The notes under the pieces are model-generated. The model saw only the letters and a list, made by a program, of their open reading frames with translations, did not search any database and had not been told where the DNA came from. Below are positions 1 to 10,677 of a DNA stretch of 64,000 bases, one piece after another (positions within the stretch are counted from its first letter, which is position 1; each line of letters begins with the position of its first letter). A program made the position numbers and the translations under genes. This DNA is from Trichobilharzia szidati (Eukaryota; Platyhelminthes; Trematoda; Strigeidida; Schistosomatidae), in the NCBI GenBank assembly GCA_944472155.2, contig OX235273.1, positions 8,157,204 through 8,221,203 of the forward strand, in the 5' to 3' direction.

Positions 1-490
1 TAGTCTCGGAAATGATCGCCTCGCAGGTCAGCCAAGTTAACGAGAATCTCGCTTTCCCTGTTGATATGGGATTTAAGACTCTCCCCGACATTCTTCCCAC
101 TCGGTTCTCATGACCAGGCTACCGTCCACCGAATGCTCCAGCGCCCCCAAGAACGCCCCACGTCCGGTTCAAATCATGTGCAGCACTCCCAAGTTGAGAA
201 AAAGCTCACTCTTAAGTGATAGGATTTTGCTGAGACGGTCGGAAAACCGTCCCACCCGGCGGGAACCACTTGGAGGTACCTGCCAGCGCAACCATGCTCT
301 CAGAACATCGACCCGACGGTGCACATAGCGCAAGGCCACATGTCTACGTCATGGGACGACATAGGTAGTTCGCCATCTTTTCTTTATCCCGCCATTATCC
401 ATGCCCGGGTGAGCTTCTTCAAGTTGACGCTCAGAGCACTGGGCGGAATTAGATGACGAAGCATTTGGCTACCTTAAGAGTGTTAAGAAC
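1..490 (-). repeat. GC-rich segment with permuted 28S rDNA pieces (copy 1)
   Basis: Read on the minus strand, 449-490 contains the strongly conserved 28S stretch around the R2 retrotransposon target (ctcttaaggtagccaaatgc, one or two changes nearby). It is joined directly to 387-450, which resembles the 28S stretch that normally lies just upstream of that site (gcccagtgctctgag, then a gaagaa/ggcggga block). The order is reversed relative to a real 28S gene. The remaining 1-386 is GC-rich, unlike its surroundings, and has no recognisable protein. It is not a functional rRNA gene. It could be the 5' end of an rDNA-directed retroelement, or 28S debris captured by template switching. The segment continues off the left edge. 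Confidence 0.6.
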
Positions 491-634
491 TACTGAAAAA
501 CCTGGGAGTACTGGACAGCTGTTTGAACCTAGTTTGGAACCCTTCGTCAGTACGCACCCACTGCCAGCGGGGTTCGAACCTAGGACCTTCTTGTTACAGG
601 GCGAGCTCATAGACCATTGAGCCACTGAAACCCA
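491..634 (-). mobile_element. SINE-A, tRNA-derived SINE
   Basis: On the minus strand this has a tRNA-like B box (ggttcgaacc type, near 570), then a spacer with a gtgggtgcgtactg motif, then an acagctgtccagtactcc tail block. The same module recurs across the window in both orientations. It interrupts the junction between the IR-1 repeat and the 28S-derived segment, a junction that is uninterrupted in the second copy near 34258, so it inserted later. The B box together with dispersed copies supports a Pol III-derived SINE. Confidence 0.75.
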
Positions 635-640
635 AGTTAT

Positions 641-1690
641 TTATTGAATTGTCTACATATACACGCGTATTACTACCTCCGTTGTTCTTATCGCCACCTG
701 CATAAACCTTATTATCAATATATTGTTATCATTATGATTAATGTTACAACTGACGTTGAAAACATTTACCACATTATCATTGTTATCATTATCATTATTA
801 TTTGACCAGCAAAATCACCGCCATTGGTTAAAATTTTTTATGCACAAATCGATGAAAATGAGAGGAAATCCTGAAGAAGATCTAATTGAAAACAGGAATA
901 TTGGGAATACTAAAAGATTTGATATGACAAATCTGTCACTCCTAATAATTTCACATTCCATGATTCCTCGACTATTTGCATTGAGTGTTTTTAGTTTGGT
1001 GAGTAGCGTCTTCAGGCCTGCTTACAAGAAAATTTCAATTCATGAGATTAAACAGACCGAAGAGGTTCAGCATAGTGGTAGGAAGTCTTGAATCTAGACG
1101 TATTCCTTCTGAAAACCACTTTCTACTGACTGAATACATCCCTGCCACACATCAGCTCTGTTCAACCAATCAAAAGCATCATTCACTCACCTGTATGCAG
1201 AACTCACTACACAATCTGAATTTGGCTTTCACATTTAAGCATTAATTAATCGACCGTGTAACACAGAAATAAAGTAACCCTTGGGTGTCAAACCACAGAT
1301 ACAATACAAAAATTCAGCCTACACTCCGTTAAATAAATGTAGGTCAGTGCAATCGACTGATCTCGGCTAATTCTATTAATTTTAGCTAGCACCTATGAAT
1401 AATTATTTAACTAATTGGATAGTCTAAATGTCACACTGACAATATCTCTCTATTCTTGCTTATGCACACAGATATATGTGTAAATTACCCAATTAACATT
1501 CCTTCCATATACATAGATTATTTTGTCACAGTGCCAAACAATAAACTGTGTCTTCTGTATTTCGTCATCTTATTTGTGAGATTGTCTTCATCAGAATGTT
1601 GATATCGCAATCGATGCATAACTGTTACTATTTCCGATGACTCTTTTTTATACTTTGATAAATAAGACTTTTTCATTCATGACAGAGTTG
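641..1690 (-). repeat. IR-1 repeat, copy 1
   Basis: About 1 kb that reappears in opposite orientation at 33230-34257. Matching landmarks include the tract around 850-930, the block near 1110-1200, and the block near 1500-1600. Short open frames in both copies are similar but do not match a protein family I know and carry no domain signatures, so I read them as by-products of repeat identity. A TTATCATTATT-like microsatellite lies at 720-800. Its left end (641-655) is the 15-bp sequence duplicated around the 28S-derived insertion in the second copy. Confidence 0.7.
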
Positions 1691-1789
1691 AACAGTTGTC
1701 ATTAGTGTATTAATACAAAATCAAATCCACAAAATATTCAAGTGTTGGTTAGCATGGATTGGATTGCATACATGACTTCATCGCAGACT

Positions 1790-2220
1790 GACATCGGTTA
1801 GAGGACGACTGGGAAACATGAACATACTGGACAGCTGTTTCGTCCTGGTTTGATACTCCCTAGTAGGAAGCACTCACTGAGTTTGGAGACCAGAATGTTA
1901 CAGTTCAAAGACAAGCTCGTAAACCACCCTAGCCATTTTGGTCCAATTCGATGGCTTACGGCAAGCCAGCTGATGATATTCGCTAGTTTTCACGCCATAT
2001 CATGAATTGGCAGAAATTAGAATTCATGGACCTTTGAATCGGGTTTCAGTGTCTGGATGGCTCATGAGACCACCTTGTAAAAGGGATGGTCCCGGTTTCG
2101 AATCCGTGTGGTTTTGTTCTGTCTAATGTGCGTAAACTAGTACGAATGGGCTGTCCAATACTCCCTACGTGGTTTCACACTCGTTCTCTAACCGCTGTCA
2201 GTTGGTGATGAAATGTTGAA
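1790..2220. mobile_element. SINE-A inverted pair
   Basis: A minus-strand SINE-A copy (about 1790-1945, with ggacagctgtttcg and degenerate box sequence) is followed after roughly 90 bases by a plus-strand copy (about 2035-2220) with a ggtttcgaatcc B-box-like sequence and a ggctgtccaatactccc tail block. The tRNA-like heads face each other and the tails point outward. The same arrangement recurs at 20545-21035, 28615-29055 and 62085-62540. Confidence 0.6.
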
Positions 2221-2965
2221 ACCCAAAGTAATTGATTTTGGCCTAAAGACCTTGAGAAACAAAAATCATCCTCATAGATCATCGAGAATACATTGATTAT
2301 TAGCTGTCTGTCTTATAAGACGAAAAAATTGTACCAAGGAACTACTCGAGAAGATCTAACTGAACAAATGGAAAAACAACTATAACAAACACCTATTAGG
2401 ATGGCGAATGAATTGATCTCCCCACTCGAAATATTTCAACAAACATTGTCCTCAAGTTCTTTTATTCTCCTTCCATATGATCCACAAAGAGCACATACAG
2501 AGAAGACAGCATTCCGCTTAATCTCCAATCTGATCCACTCATCTTACAACATTTCTCCTGAGAGTTAAAAAGACAATCGTCTCAGTCATCACAGTGGCTC
2601 AGATTCATTCGAATTCACCAACAGAATAAATGATGTCAGCCTATCCAGACTGATGATGAAATTGACAATAATAATATCTCTGATTCTTGCCTTTCTCACC
2701 AACATTGTCTCTGTCACTAGATCTATTTGCTTTTTGTGGAAATTAATCTAGAATAATAATTAAGACGTAAGGCTTTCCAATACGCGAATACACAGAATTA
2801 CTGTTCAGCTGCACTTTCACTGACAATTTAAACTCCAATGTCACAGTTTATAAAGAAGGATACTGTGTGAGTATTCGGTCGTCATTGATTCTCCTCATTG
2901 CAGACTACTTCATGGAACGTCTTGAATTTAAAATACCATGACAGTATACTGAGGCAGAAGACCAG
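2221..2965. other. No recognised feature
   Basis: A+T-rich sequence with no long open frame, no tRNA-like boxes and no similarity to the other repeats in this window that I could see. Confidence 0.5.
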
Positions 2966-3765
2966 TATTTCAGCGAAGAATCTCTTTCCCGCGAATTGAT
3001 TTTCATAGCTGTACAATCACAAATGTATGTGGTTGTTTTGTGTGTGTGTATGTGTGCTATGGAGCCAGCCAGATACATCTGTCTTTCGACGTGCATTCCA
3101 TGGAAAAGGGTCGATGAACACTATCCAACGTGGTTGCAAAAAGGAAGCAGTGGTGATATCTCGAGTGCAATAATAGAACATCTCGTCACCACTGGTCATT
3201 CCATCTCAACAAATGCCTCCTGCTTCAAAGTAATCTACAAAGTGAAGAACAACCTGCCAAAGGCAATACGTTTCCGTCTTCTTCGCATTGCAGAAGCCCT
3301 AGCTATTCAGCTGGAAGAACCAGAACTACGCATACAAAAGAAAATTATTCAGCCACTTCTACTATCATAGTAATAGCTTTATTGATTTGATTTAACTTTT
3401 GCGTTTATGCTTATTTTTCTAACTACTTACATCTTTCGCGTAATTCCGTATGTTAATTTGTTTCCATGTACACCTTGAGGATAACTCCTCCATCAAACTA
3501 TTCATGTTATTATTTCGTAACTCTTCTTTAACAATCGTTTGTGACAACTCATCACTTCTCTTACTACCCTCTTATATCAACATCCAATTCCTCTGAACGC
3601 TTTGTGTATTGCGTAACTCCACCAAAAGCTTACTGGTTGCATTTTCGGTTGACAAATTTAATGTACACACTCAGGCAAAACAACCATATGCATTTTTGAT
3701 TTTACAGCTATGAAAATCAATTCGCCGAAAAGAGACTCTTCGGTGAACTACTTATCTTCTGTCTA
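2966..3765 (+). mobile_element. PLE-A fragment with inverted terminal motif
   Basis: A 3' piece of a Penelope-like retroelement: the end of the GIY-YIG region, a 3' UTR (3371-3690) and a terminal motif (about 3690-3750). The terminal motif recurs inverted at about 2970-3035, so the fragment is bounded by an imperfect inverted repeat of about 60 bp. The 3' UTR closely matches 16020-16345, showing both are one family. Terminal-repeat copies in inverted order at the 5' end are a known habit of PLE insertions. Confidence 0.7.
3090..3370 (+). pseudogene. PLE C-terminal (post-GIY-YIG) fragment
   Basis: The frame ends with a PLE C-terminal signature. A DEHYPTWLQKG block matches the RxxEHxxxWLxKG end of the GIY-YIG core. 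It is followed by IIEHLVTTGHSI, the FKVIYKVKNNLP block and a terminal IQKKIIQPL motif before the stop. RT and most of the endonuclease are absent, so this is a 5'-truncated copy. The apparent start at 2996 lies in the inverted terminal motif and is not a gene start. The same C-terminal blocks occur at 10678-10878, 15885-16015 and 19560-19775. Confidence 0.75.
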
Positions 3766-4849
3766 CTAATATTCGAATGGGAATTTTTCATGAATTAAAA
3801 AGTACTGAGTGTTTTCATATGTACCAAAGATGCACAGATGATACTTTCACTACATGCGATGAATAAGTTCCCGATATCGAAGTGAAGGAGCTGAATAATC
3901 GCCACCCATTTCACATCAGAATACTAGATGAACTCTGAATTTCACATTTTGGGATGCCTGGTGGATAAACAGACGTGAAGGTGTGTTGAAGGACAGCCGT
4001 CGATGGGAAATTAACATGAAGTGGCCAATACACGAATTTTCGTGGTTAGATAGATGGTTTTGAGAACATAGAGAAACGTGATGCACGCATTATCTTCCAA
4101 AATTAGAAGGATTTGTACCAGCGACACAGGGAGATCCGGATATGTCTCCATTCAGAATGCATGCGCCAGAAGATTCTTCTAGAGAAATCTGAAATTGGAA
4201 AGTGGATTTCATAAGAAATTCAAGCCGTCCCAAAGACCCCGAATCTGCAAGCTGTTTCTCGGGTAGGCTTCTTCAGAACTGCTTATCTACGTGACTCAGT
4301 GAAGCATTATTATCTGCTGATCTATGCGTCGGTTTCCACATTCCGTCAATAATCAGTGAATGTGTGACCGATAAACTGCCGCTTTGAGCCACTTCATTGT
4401 GAAACGTTTCAACTGTAACTTAGTTCAATGATCTGCTTCACGAAGCTCTGCTTCCTATCAACATAATTCAATTTGTGTGATTTGAGGTCATACCAATTTT
4501 TCCCCAGTTTTTCCTCATTTTTTGTCTTTTGAAGTTCAGATGGCGTCCAATCAAACCACAGCATTCATTGTTAAGAGAATGAAACTTAAATTAAAAACGA
4601 TACCACTTACGAAAGTGACTGCTACATGGAATTTAGCCATGTCAAAGTGTGTGAAACAGAGTTAAGTTCATTTCCTGTGTAGTGCCAGCAGTTGAAGGCA
4701 TTCGTGAACATTATGATTCCCGTGGATATCGACTGTAAAATAGAGACTAAACAGCGAGCGTATCGTCATTTCACTCTCATCTCTGCAATCTCTTCTAGCT
4801 GCCTCCATGATAATCAATAAGTTTCTGCGTTCACCACACATGATCTTCT
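3766..4849. other. No recognised feature
   Basis: No sustained coding potential and no clear similarity to the repeat families defined elsewhere in the window. Confidence 0.45.
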
Positions 4850-5210
4850 TCATCTCTCCTCAACTATCCTACCCTCCATCCACACAACTACACCTTGCTC
4901 ATCGTTCCCTATTTGTGTTCCACTTGATGACCTGGAGCAAGTTGTCAGTCAGTTGTGTCTTCATCGTATATGCAATCTGTCTGCACTTTCTCCTGCATAT
5001 TTGTTTGCTAATACATTGTGGTTTGGCTGGTTCGATGGTTTGTTTTTCACCAGAGTTTTGTGCTGGTCATCGCTTCCGGTCGACTATCGGATCTCCAGTA
5101 TTGAGCGTAAGTAGCTGTTAGTGAATGTTTGCAACAACCAGTTGGAAATAAATTCCGTGATGCGCTAAGTCTCGCCAGTCTTACATCCGATAAAAGAGGA
5201 CGAACTGTCT
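4850..5210 (-). mobile_element. Degenerate RTE-type LINE 3' fragment
   Basis: The plus-strand text aligns by eye with the antisense of the RTE 3' coding region at 41650-42010. Shared landmarks are ctttctcctgcatatttgtt near 4985, an atctccagtattgagcg block near 5090, and a gtgatgcgctaagtct block near 5158. No open frame survives. It is among the most decayed RTE pieces here. Confidence 0.6.
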
Positions 5211-5344
5211 AGCCAACCCACCTCAGAAAATCAATCCATCCGCTGCACAAACGTTGCCTCCAATCATGCTAAATTTTATTCATATACGCGTTAGAGTAAT
5301 AACCAACGTCTTAGAGAATATCAAAAATTCCGATTTGAGCATGA

Positions 5345-5520
5345 CTTATCGGCGGCACAGTGGTTAGGACTCTGGCCGACCATGCACATGGTCCGGGGTT
5401 CGATCCCCTGCCGGCGCACACCCGATATCCATGGTATGCCTGAATTTGGGCAACCGATATCCATGCTGAAAATTCCATACCTGTACTGAAAATACGGTGT
5501 GGAATCAAGCTGTAAATAAA
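5345..5520 (+). mobile_element. SINE-B, tRNA-derived SINE with CR1-like tail
   Basis: The head has tRNA-like boxes: an A-box-like cacagtggttagg region and a B box ggggttcgatcccc near 5395. A body with cacccgatatccatgg follows, then a tail at about 5463-5500 that starts tgctgaaaattcca and ends in an A-rich run. The tail resembles the 3' end of the CR1-type LINE at 37540-37585. A second copy on the minus strand is at 31825-32040. Family membership and strand are clear; LINE dependence is inferred from tail similarity. Confidence 0.8.
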
Positions 5521-6483
5521 AAAAAGTCAGCGAATAGTTTATTTTAGTGATAACTCAAAACTATAAAGAATTTTATATATTCGATTTGTAATAAAACCTC
5601 TTCTCAATCGAAATTTCAAGCTCTTTCCGGGTCAGAAAATGATATCATGTCAGAAATCAATCGAATTCAAAACCAAGAAAGTAAGTTGATCCCGATCCAC
5701 TGATGCCTTATGAATATTGTTTGTCATGCTCGACATCATTACGTCAGTCACTCACTCAGATGAAGCCAACGGGAACACACACACAGAGAGTCATGCACAC
5801 ACTCTCCACTGATTCACCACTTCTCTTCACTCAGCTAACACTAATACGTGAACAAGTATAAAGTGTTCAGCAATCTCTCCCGTCTATTCACTTAGTTATG
5901 AATACTCACATTTTTCATAAACCGAAGGAGACTGTTAAGAAGTCGAAATAACCTGCTGTTGGCCTTTACTACTTAACATCAACCACGAATATGGCCTGAG
6001 TTCAACTCAACTTCGAGCCGATCCACTACTAAGCCTTTCTCATTTTGTGATGACTCCAGTAAGGAGGAAACGTTAGTGGTGAGGCCAGCAACGCTATCGC
6101 ACACCCGCAAGAGGGCACCTCTGCTACTGAAACCGCAAAGCTTAAACTAGAAGACTTATGTACCATTATCCGGAAATCGAAGGAAGGTAAAGTGCTGAAA
6201 TATTATACACAGGATAATGATATCTTATGCGCTGATTTTGTAACCTGCTTCTTTATCATACCTTTCTCAGACAGAAACTTGAACATCTCAAATATGATTG
6301 CGAAGAAATGGAGCTTTAACAAAAGTAGGTTAAATCGATATTGAATATTTTATGCATAATTTGATGAAGACACTTGATAAGATTAGAATTCGGTCACGCT
6401 CAGCAGACATTCTTCAACCGATCAGAGATGATCTTCATTTCCATAGTGTGTCAAATGCATTTCCATTTGTTATTCTGTTAATT
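5521..6483. other. No recognised feature
   Basis: Low-complexity CA stretches near 5775 and otherwise non-coding A+T-rich sequence. I see no repeat-family match I would defend. Confidence 0.45.
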
Positions 6484-6773
6484 CCTTATTATTATTGTAT
6501 CCTTCAATTCCTAGAGGAACATAGGGCTTCAGTCGTGCGTCTCCACTGAGTTCGGTTCTCTGCTAGAGTCTTCACCTGGCTCCAAGTCTGCCCACACCTT
6601 TTCATCTCCTCTTCACATGACCTCCTCCAAGTCACCCTCGCACTGATGACCAACTCGCCACTTCCCTTTCGGGTTTCACTCGAGCAATAGCTTGTTTAGT
6701 GATGTCACTTGATGCATTGTTTCCTCAGGGTATGGCTAGCTAATCCATCTCCATTTCTTCCTACGTATTTGTT

Positions 6774-8029
6774 TCACAATCGGTTCCTGGTTGGTTCGCT
6801 CCCGGAGATCCCTGTTGCTGATCTTTTCTGGCCATCTGATTTCGAGTATTGAGCGAAGACAGGTGTTGATGAATGTCCGTAGTTTGTTTGAGATGCTTTT
6901 ATGACGCGCCAAGTCTCTGATCCGTACAGTAGCACTGACTTCACATTGGAGTTGAAAATCCAGATCTTATTTTTAATGCTGAGTGTTGTTGACCTCCACA
7001 CAGACTTGAGAGTAGTGAAAGCTTGTCTTGCTTTTCCGATTCTTGCTTTGATATCCTCGTCAGTTCCGCCCGCCTGTAGTTGAAACGATGCTTCGCAAGT
7101 AGGTAAAAGAGGTTGTTTCTTTCAGGTTCCTTCCATTTATGCTGATTGTTGTCTGTTGTTGTCTGTTGTTGTTGGTGGTGTTGCCCAGGAATCTTCATCA
7201 CCTCCGTTTTCTCTATGTTCACCTGAAGTTCTATCTTTGATGCTTCTTCTGCCAACTTGTTGCTTTTCGCTTGCACATGTTCCAGTTTGTGGGAAATCAG
7301 ACATATATCATCATTGGCGAAGTCCAGATCCTCCAAGTTTTTTGTGTGAGTCCATTTCATGCCTGTTTCCTCATTGCCCGCTGTTCGTCGCATTATGCAG
7401 TCTACTGCAATCAAGAAAATCATTGGCGATAGTAGGCAGCCTTGTCTTACTCCTCTCCTCACTTCGAAGGATTCCGTAAGTTTCCCTTTGTGGATTACTT
7501 GGCATTCAGTATTGTCATACAGCTGTTGGATGAGATGTATAATTGTCGGTGGCACCCCCTAGTAGCGAAGTAGTTTCCAAATCACCTCTCGATCGACGCT
7601 GTCGAAGGCATTTTCAAAGTCGATGAAGTTGAGATAGAGAGGTGACTGCCATTCTAATGTGGCCATCTGATCAATGCATGACTTGTTTCTCCTGAATCCA
7701 GCCTGTTCCGGTCGAAGTTTTTCATCCAAGGCATGTTTGATTCTCTCCAGGATGATGCGGCTTAGTATTTTGCTTGGGATGGACAGGAGCATAATTCCGC
7801 GTCAGTTCTTGCATTGACTTAGGTCTCCTTTCTTCGGTAGTTTGAATAAGTAGCCTTTCTTCCAATCCTCGGGTACTTTGCCTTCTTTCCACACCTTCTC
7901 CAGTAGTGGCGTCATCAAGTCCGCTGTTGTCTCTGGGTCCGTTTTCAATGCTTCTGCTGGGATTTCATCTGGTCCTGCTGCTTTTCCAGCTTTTAGCATC
8001 TTGATTGCCTTCAGGACTTCTGATTTCAT
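6774..8029 (-). pseudogene. RTE reverse transcriptase and C-terminal region
   Basis: RT motifs appear in order over several frames: AGPDEIPAEALK, LPKKGDLSQCKNWRGI, EQAGFRRNKSCIDQ, the NAFDSVDREVIWKLL block containing the first catalytic aspartate, GVRQGCLLSPMIF, and the catalytic motif. The catalytic motif reads FANDD instead of FADD owing to one extra codon at 7307-7321. Downstream are the thumb block LQVNIEKTEVMK, a Q-rich run from a CAA microsatellite, and a STLSIKNKIWIFNSNVKSVLLYGSETW block. Breaks occur near 7555, 7797 and 7000. Confidence 0.9.
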
Positions 8030-8892
8030 CGGAGGTTGGTGTTCACTGGTAGCTTTGCCTCCGTTGTTGGTATTGTTGGACGCGTTGTAGGTGGTGGTCG
8101 ATTTAGGAGTCTTTTGAAGTGTTCAGCCCAGTGTTTCCTTTGCTCCACTTCTTTGGTGATTGACTTTCCATTGTCATCCTTCACCAGGTTGATTTGTGTC
8201 AAACGTTTGCCCGATAGGTACCTAGTTGTTTGGTAGAGTGTTGCGAGGTCTCCTTTTCCTGCAGCTTGTTCTGCCTCACTTGCCATGGTTTCATAGTACT
8301 TTCTTCTGTCTTCTCTGGCACTCTTCTTTACTCTTTGTTCAGTGTCTTTTAGCTTGCATTCAAATCCTGTTTTTGTGGCTCTTCGGTGCACTGGAGAATC
8401 TTTTGTTTCACCATCCCTCTCTTCTATTAGTCTCCAAGTGTCCGTAGTGAGCCATTGTTTGTCCTGTCTCTTCTTTCTGCCTAGAACTTCCATGCATGTT
8501 TGACTCCACACTGTCTTCAAGTTGTTCCAGTGCTTTTCGACACTGACCTCTTCGCCAGTGTTGATTTGTGTCTCGGCTTTGTCTTTTATGCTCGCAGTGA
8601 AGATGTCCTTTGTGTCCTGGTCCTTCAGTTTCTGAGTGTTGAACTTGGTTTGTGGTCTATCTGCAGCTCCTGATTTTCTGAAAGCTTTTAATTTGATTTG
8701 ATTGTCCCTTGTACTAGGTAGTGATCTGAACCAACGTCTGCTCCTCCTCTTACTTTTGTGTCCAGTAGGCTGCGCCTCCACTTCCTTGAGCAGCATTGAG
8801 ATGAAATCGATTTGGTTTTTGGTTCGCCCATCTGGTGACACCCATGTAGCCTTGTGAATATCCTTGTGTTTGTATACGCTGCCACCAATCAC
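8026..8892 (-). pseudogene. RTE endonuclease end and EN-RT linker
   Basis: Begins with the end of the endonuclease (HKATWVSPDGRTKNQID), continues through a lysine- and arginine-rich linker and the RKYYETMASEAEQAA block, and ends before the first RT motif. The endonuclease C-terminal SDH signature (GADVGSDHYLV) is readable in another frame near 8720-8750, so two small shifts lie within this stretch. No independent protein is implied. Confidence 0.8.
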
Positions 8893-9140
8893 TAGTTCAT
8901 TGAAGGCGCAGAAGTCGGCCAGAGTTCTCCGTTTTCATTCATTTCTCCGAGAGGTTCTCTACCCATGATGCGTTCCCTTCCTGTGTTGTCTGATCCCAGT
9001 TTAGCGTTCATGTCTCCCATTAGTATTTTAATGTGGCCGACTGGAGTATTGTCCATTGTTGCCTGTAGTTGTCTGTAGAATTCTTCTTTCTTTTCGAGGT
9101 CTGCGTTGTTGGTCGGTGCATAGCATTGTATAATTGACAC
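8892..9140 (-). pseudogene. RTE endonuclease, C-terminal half
   Basis: APE-type endonuclease fragment of the RTE element. Visible landmarks in order are IIQCYAPTN, EEFYRQLQ, the catalytic-region block GDMNAKLGSDN, and GEMNENGEL. The N-terminal half with the first catalytic residues is missing because the element is 5'-truncated. A frameshift near 8905 moves the next block (VIGGSVYKHKDIHKATWVSPDG) into the neighbouring frame. Confidence 0.85.
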
Positions 9141-9369
9141 TTTCCTTCCTTTTGGAGATGAATTCGTTAATTCGTTAAATCCCTACAAATTAATTATGGA
9201 GAAGTAATTTAATGCTTGCAAGTGATTAACTACAGCAGGAAGTCACCTGGAGAAAGGGTAACCAGAAGTCTCCAGCTGGTCGGGCGTGAGAACGAATAAT
9301 CACCGAAGATACCGGCTTTCGGTGGCGCTAAAATCGCGAATTGCTAGGTGTTATAATTCGTGGGCTGGC

Positions 9370-9550
9370 TACTGAGGGGGATTTGAGTCGCTGAATGGTC
9401 TCCGAGCTTGTCTTGTAACTGGAAGGTGCTGAGTACAAAACCCATTGGGTGTGTACTGCGATGAAACCTAAACTCGGGTAACGAAGCAGCTCTCCAGTAC
9501 TCCCTCCCTCGTGGTTTTCAATGCTTGTCTAACTGATGTCAATCCGTATT
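9370..9550 (+). mobile_element. SINE-A, plus-strand copy
   Basis: Shows the family order: a gaatggtctccgagctt head, an aactggaaggtgctgag region, gggtgtgtactgcgatg, agctctccagtactccc, and the tail block caatgcttgtctaactgatg. It sits between two RTE copies. The region just upstream (9171-9369) shows nothing I can name. Confidence 0.7.
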
Positions 9551-9559
9551 GTTGTTATT

Positions 9560-10105
9560 ATTGTTTCCTTTAATTCCTAGAGGAACACAGGGCTTCAGCC
9601 GTGCCTCTCCATTGCGTTCTGTTATCTGCTAGGGTCTTCACCTGGCTCCAAGCCTGCCCACATGCTTTCATCTCCTCTTCGCATGACCTCCTCCAAGTCA
9701 CCCTTGCACTGACGACCAACTCGCCGCTTCACTTTCGGGTTCCACTCGAGCAATCGCTTGTCTAGCGATGTCTCTTGATGCATGGTTTCCTCAGAGTATG
9801 GCCAATCCATCTCCATTTCTTCCTGCTGTGTTGGTTCGCTCATTGCCAGAGATCCCTTTTGCTGATCTTTTCTGGCCAGCCATCTGATCTTGTGTATTGA
9901 ACGAAGACAACTGTTAATGAAGGTCTGTTGTTTGTTTGAGATGCTCTTTATGACGCGCCAAGTCACTGATCAGTATAGAGTAGCACTGACTGACTTCTTA
10001 TTGGAGTTGAAAATCCGGATCTTATTTTTGATGCTGAGTGTTGTTGACCTCCACACAGACTTGAGTGTAGTGAAAGCTTGTCTTGTCAATCCGTGGTTAA
10101 ACTGA
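9560..10105 (-). mobile_element. RTE-type LINE 3' fragment
   Basis: Minus-strand RTE 3' end with an AATAA-type tail at 9550-9565 and the terminal gaagccctgtgttcctctag block. The readable C-terminal peptide (9622-9966) has the family blocks FINSCLRSIHKIRW, a degenerate WRWIGHTLR-like region, and LLEWNPKVKRRVGR. It is truncated just past the ILNNKIRIF-type block, so endonuclease and RT core are absent. Confidence 0.85.
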
Positions 10106-10655
10106 AATACCTGTCGACATAACAGTCAGGGGACAATTCCGGAGACAAAGTATTTATGCATTTAATGCTGTTTAAACTCTTTGTTTTAATGAACGTGTCT
10201 CCTCATTTGAAATACCAAGTTTCTTCGAAGAATAAGAAAAAATCACTGCAGTATACCAGGAAATAAAGAAAAATGAAAGTGAGTTGATCCTTGTCAATGG
10301 TTACTTGATGTCTCAATCCCGTTGCACAACTTTGTACAACGTCAACTGTTCACTGGTCCAAATCAAATGAACTCACACACAATAATAAAATGACCATTAT
10401 TGTAGCAAAAATATTCATTCAGACATCTATAAAACACAAAATAATCGAGCAAAGAATATTCTTTTCGATAAATTCCTCTTCCAGGCTCTTCAATTATATA
10501 TATGTTTATATACACAGAATATTTTAAATTAGTAGTTAATAACAATATATCAATTTGTTAAGTTAGAGCACAAGGGAATTACAGTTCATTAAAGATGCTT
10601 AAATTATAATAATAATAAAGATATAATACCGAATACAATATCAAGTAAAATTAGG
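10106..10655. other. No recognised feature
   Basis: Very A+T-rich; no repeat or coding similarity recognised. Confidence 0.45.
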
Positions 10656-10677
10656 GAAATTTCACAAAAATTCCAGA

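Larger units (their letters stand above)
6484..9170 (-). mobile_element. RTE-type LINE, 5'-truncated within the endonuclease
   Basis: The most complete RTE element in the window, comparable with the SR2/RTE clade of schistosomes. On the minus strand it runs from the middle of an APE-type endonuclease (near 9165), through an EN-RT linker and RT motifs, to the C-terminal region. The 3' end has the gaagccctatgttcctctag terminal block and a short AAT-repeat tail at 6484-6500. At least four frame breaks interrupt the polyprotein, so it is not autonomous. Shorter 3' copies are at 9560, 11805, 12270, 33005, 41545 and 45873 (minus), and 17555, 32640 and 49745 (plus). Confidence 0.9.

Noticed and set aside
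330..400. HDV-like ribozyme at the 5' side of the 28S-derived segment
   Set aside because: A gatggcgaact string on the minus strand recalls part of the HDV fold, but I could not find the required nested pairings.
5385..5410. tRNA gene
   Set aside because: The B box is good but the sequence does not fold into a cloverleaf with anticodon arm and acceptor stem; it is a SINE head, as are the other tRNA-like boxes in the window.
7156..7479. Open plus-strand frames inside the RTE and LINE elements as genes
   Set aside because: They are antisense to clear RT or endonuclease coding sequence and lack any domain.
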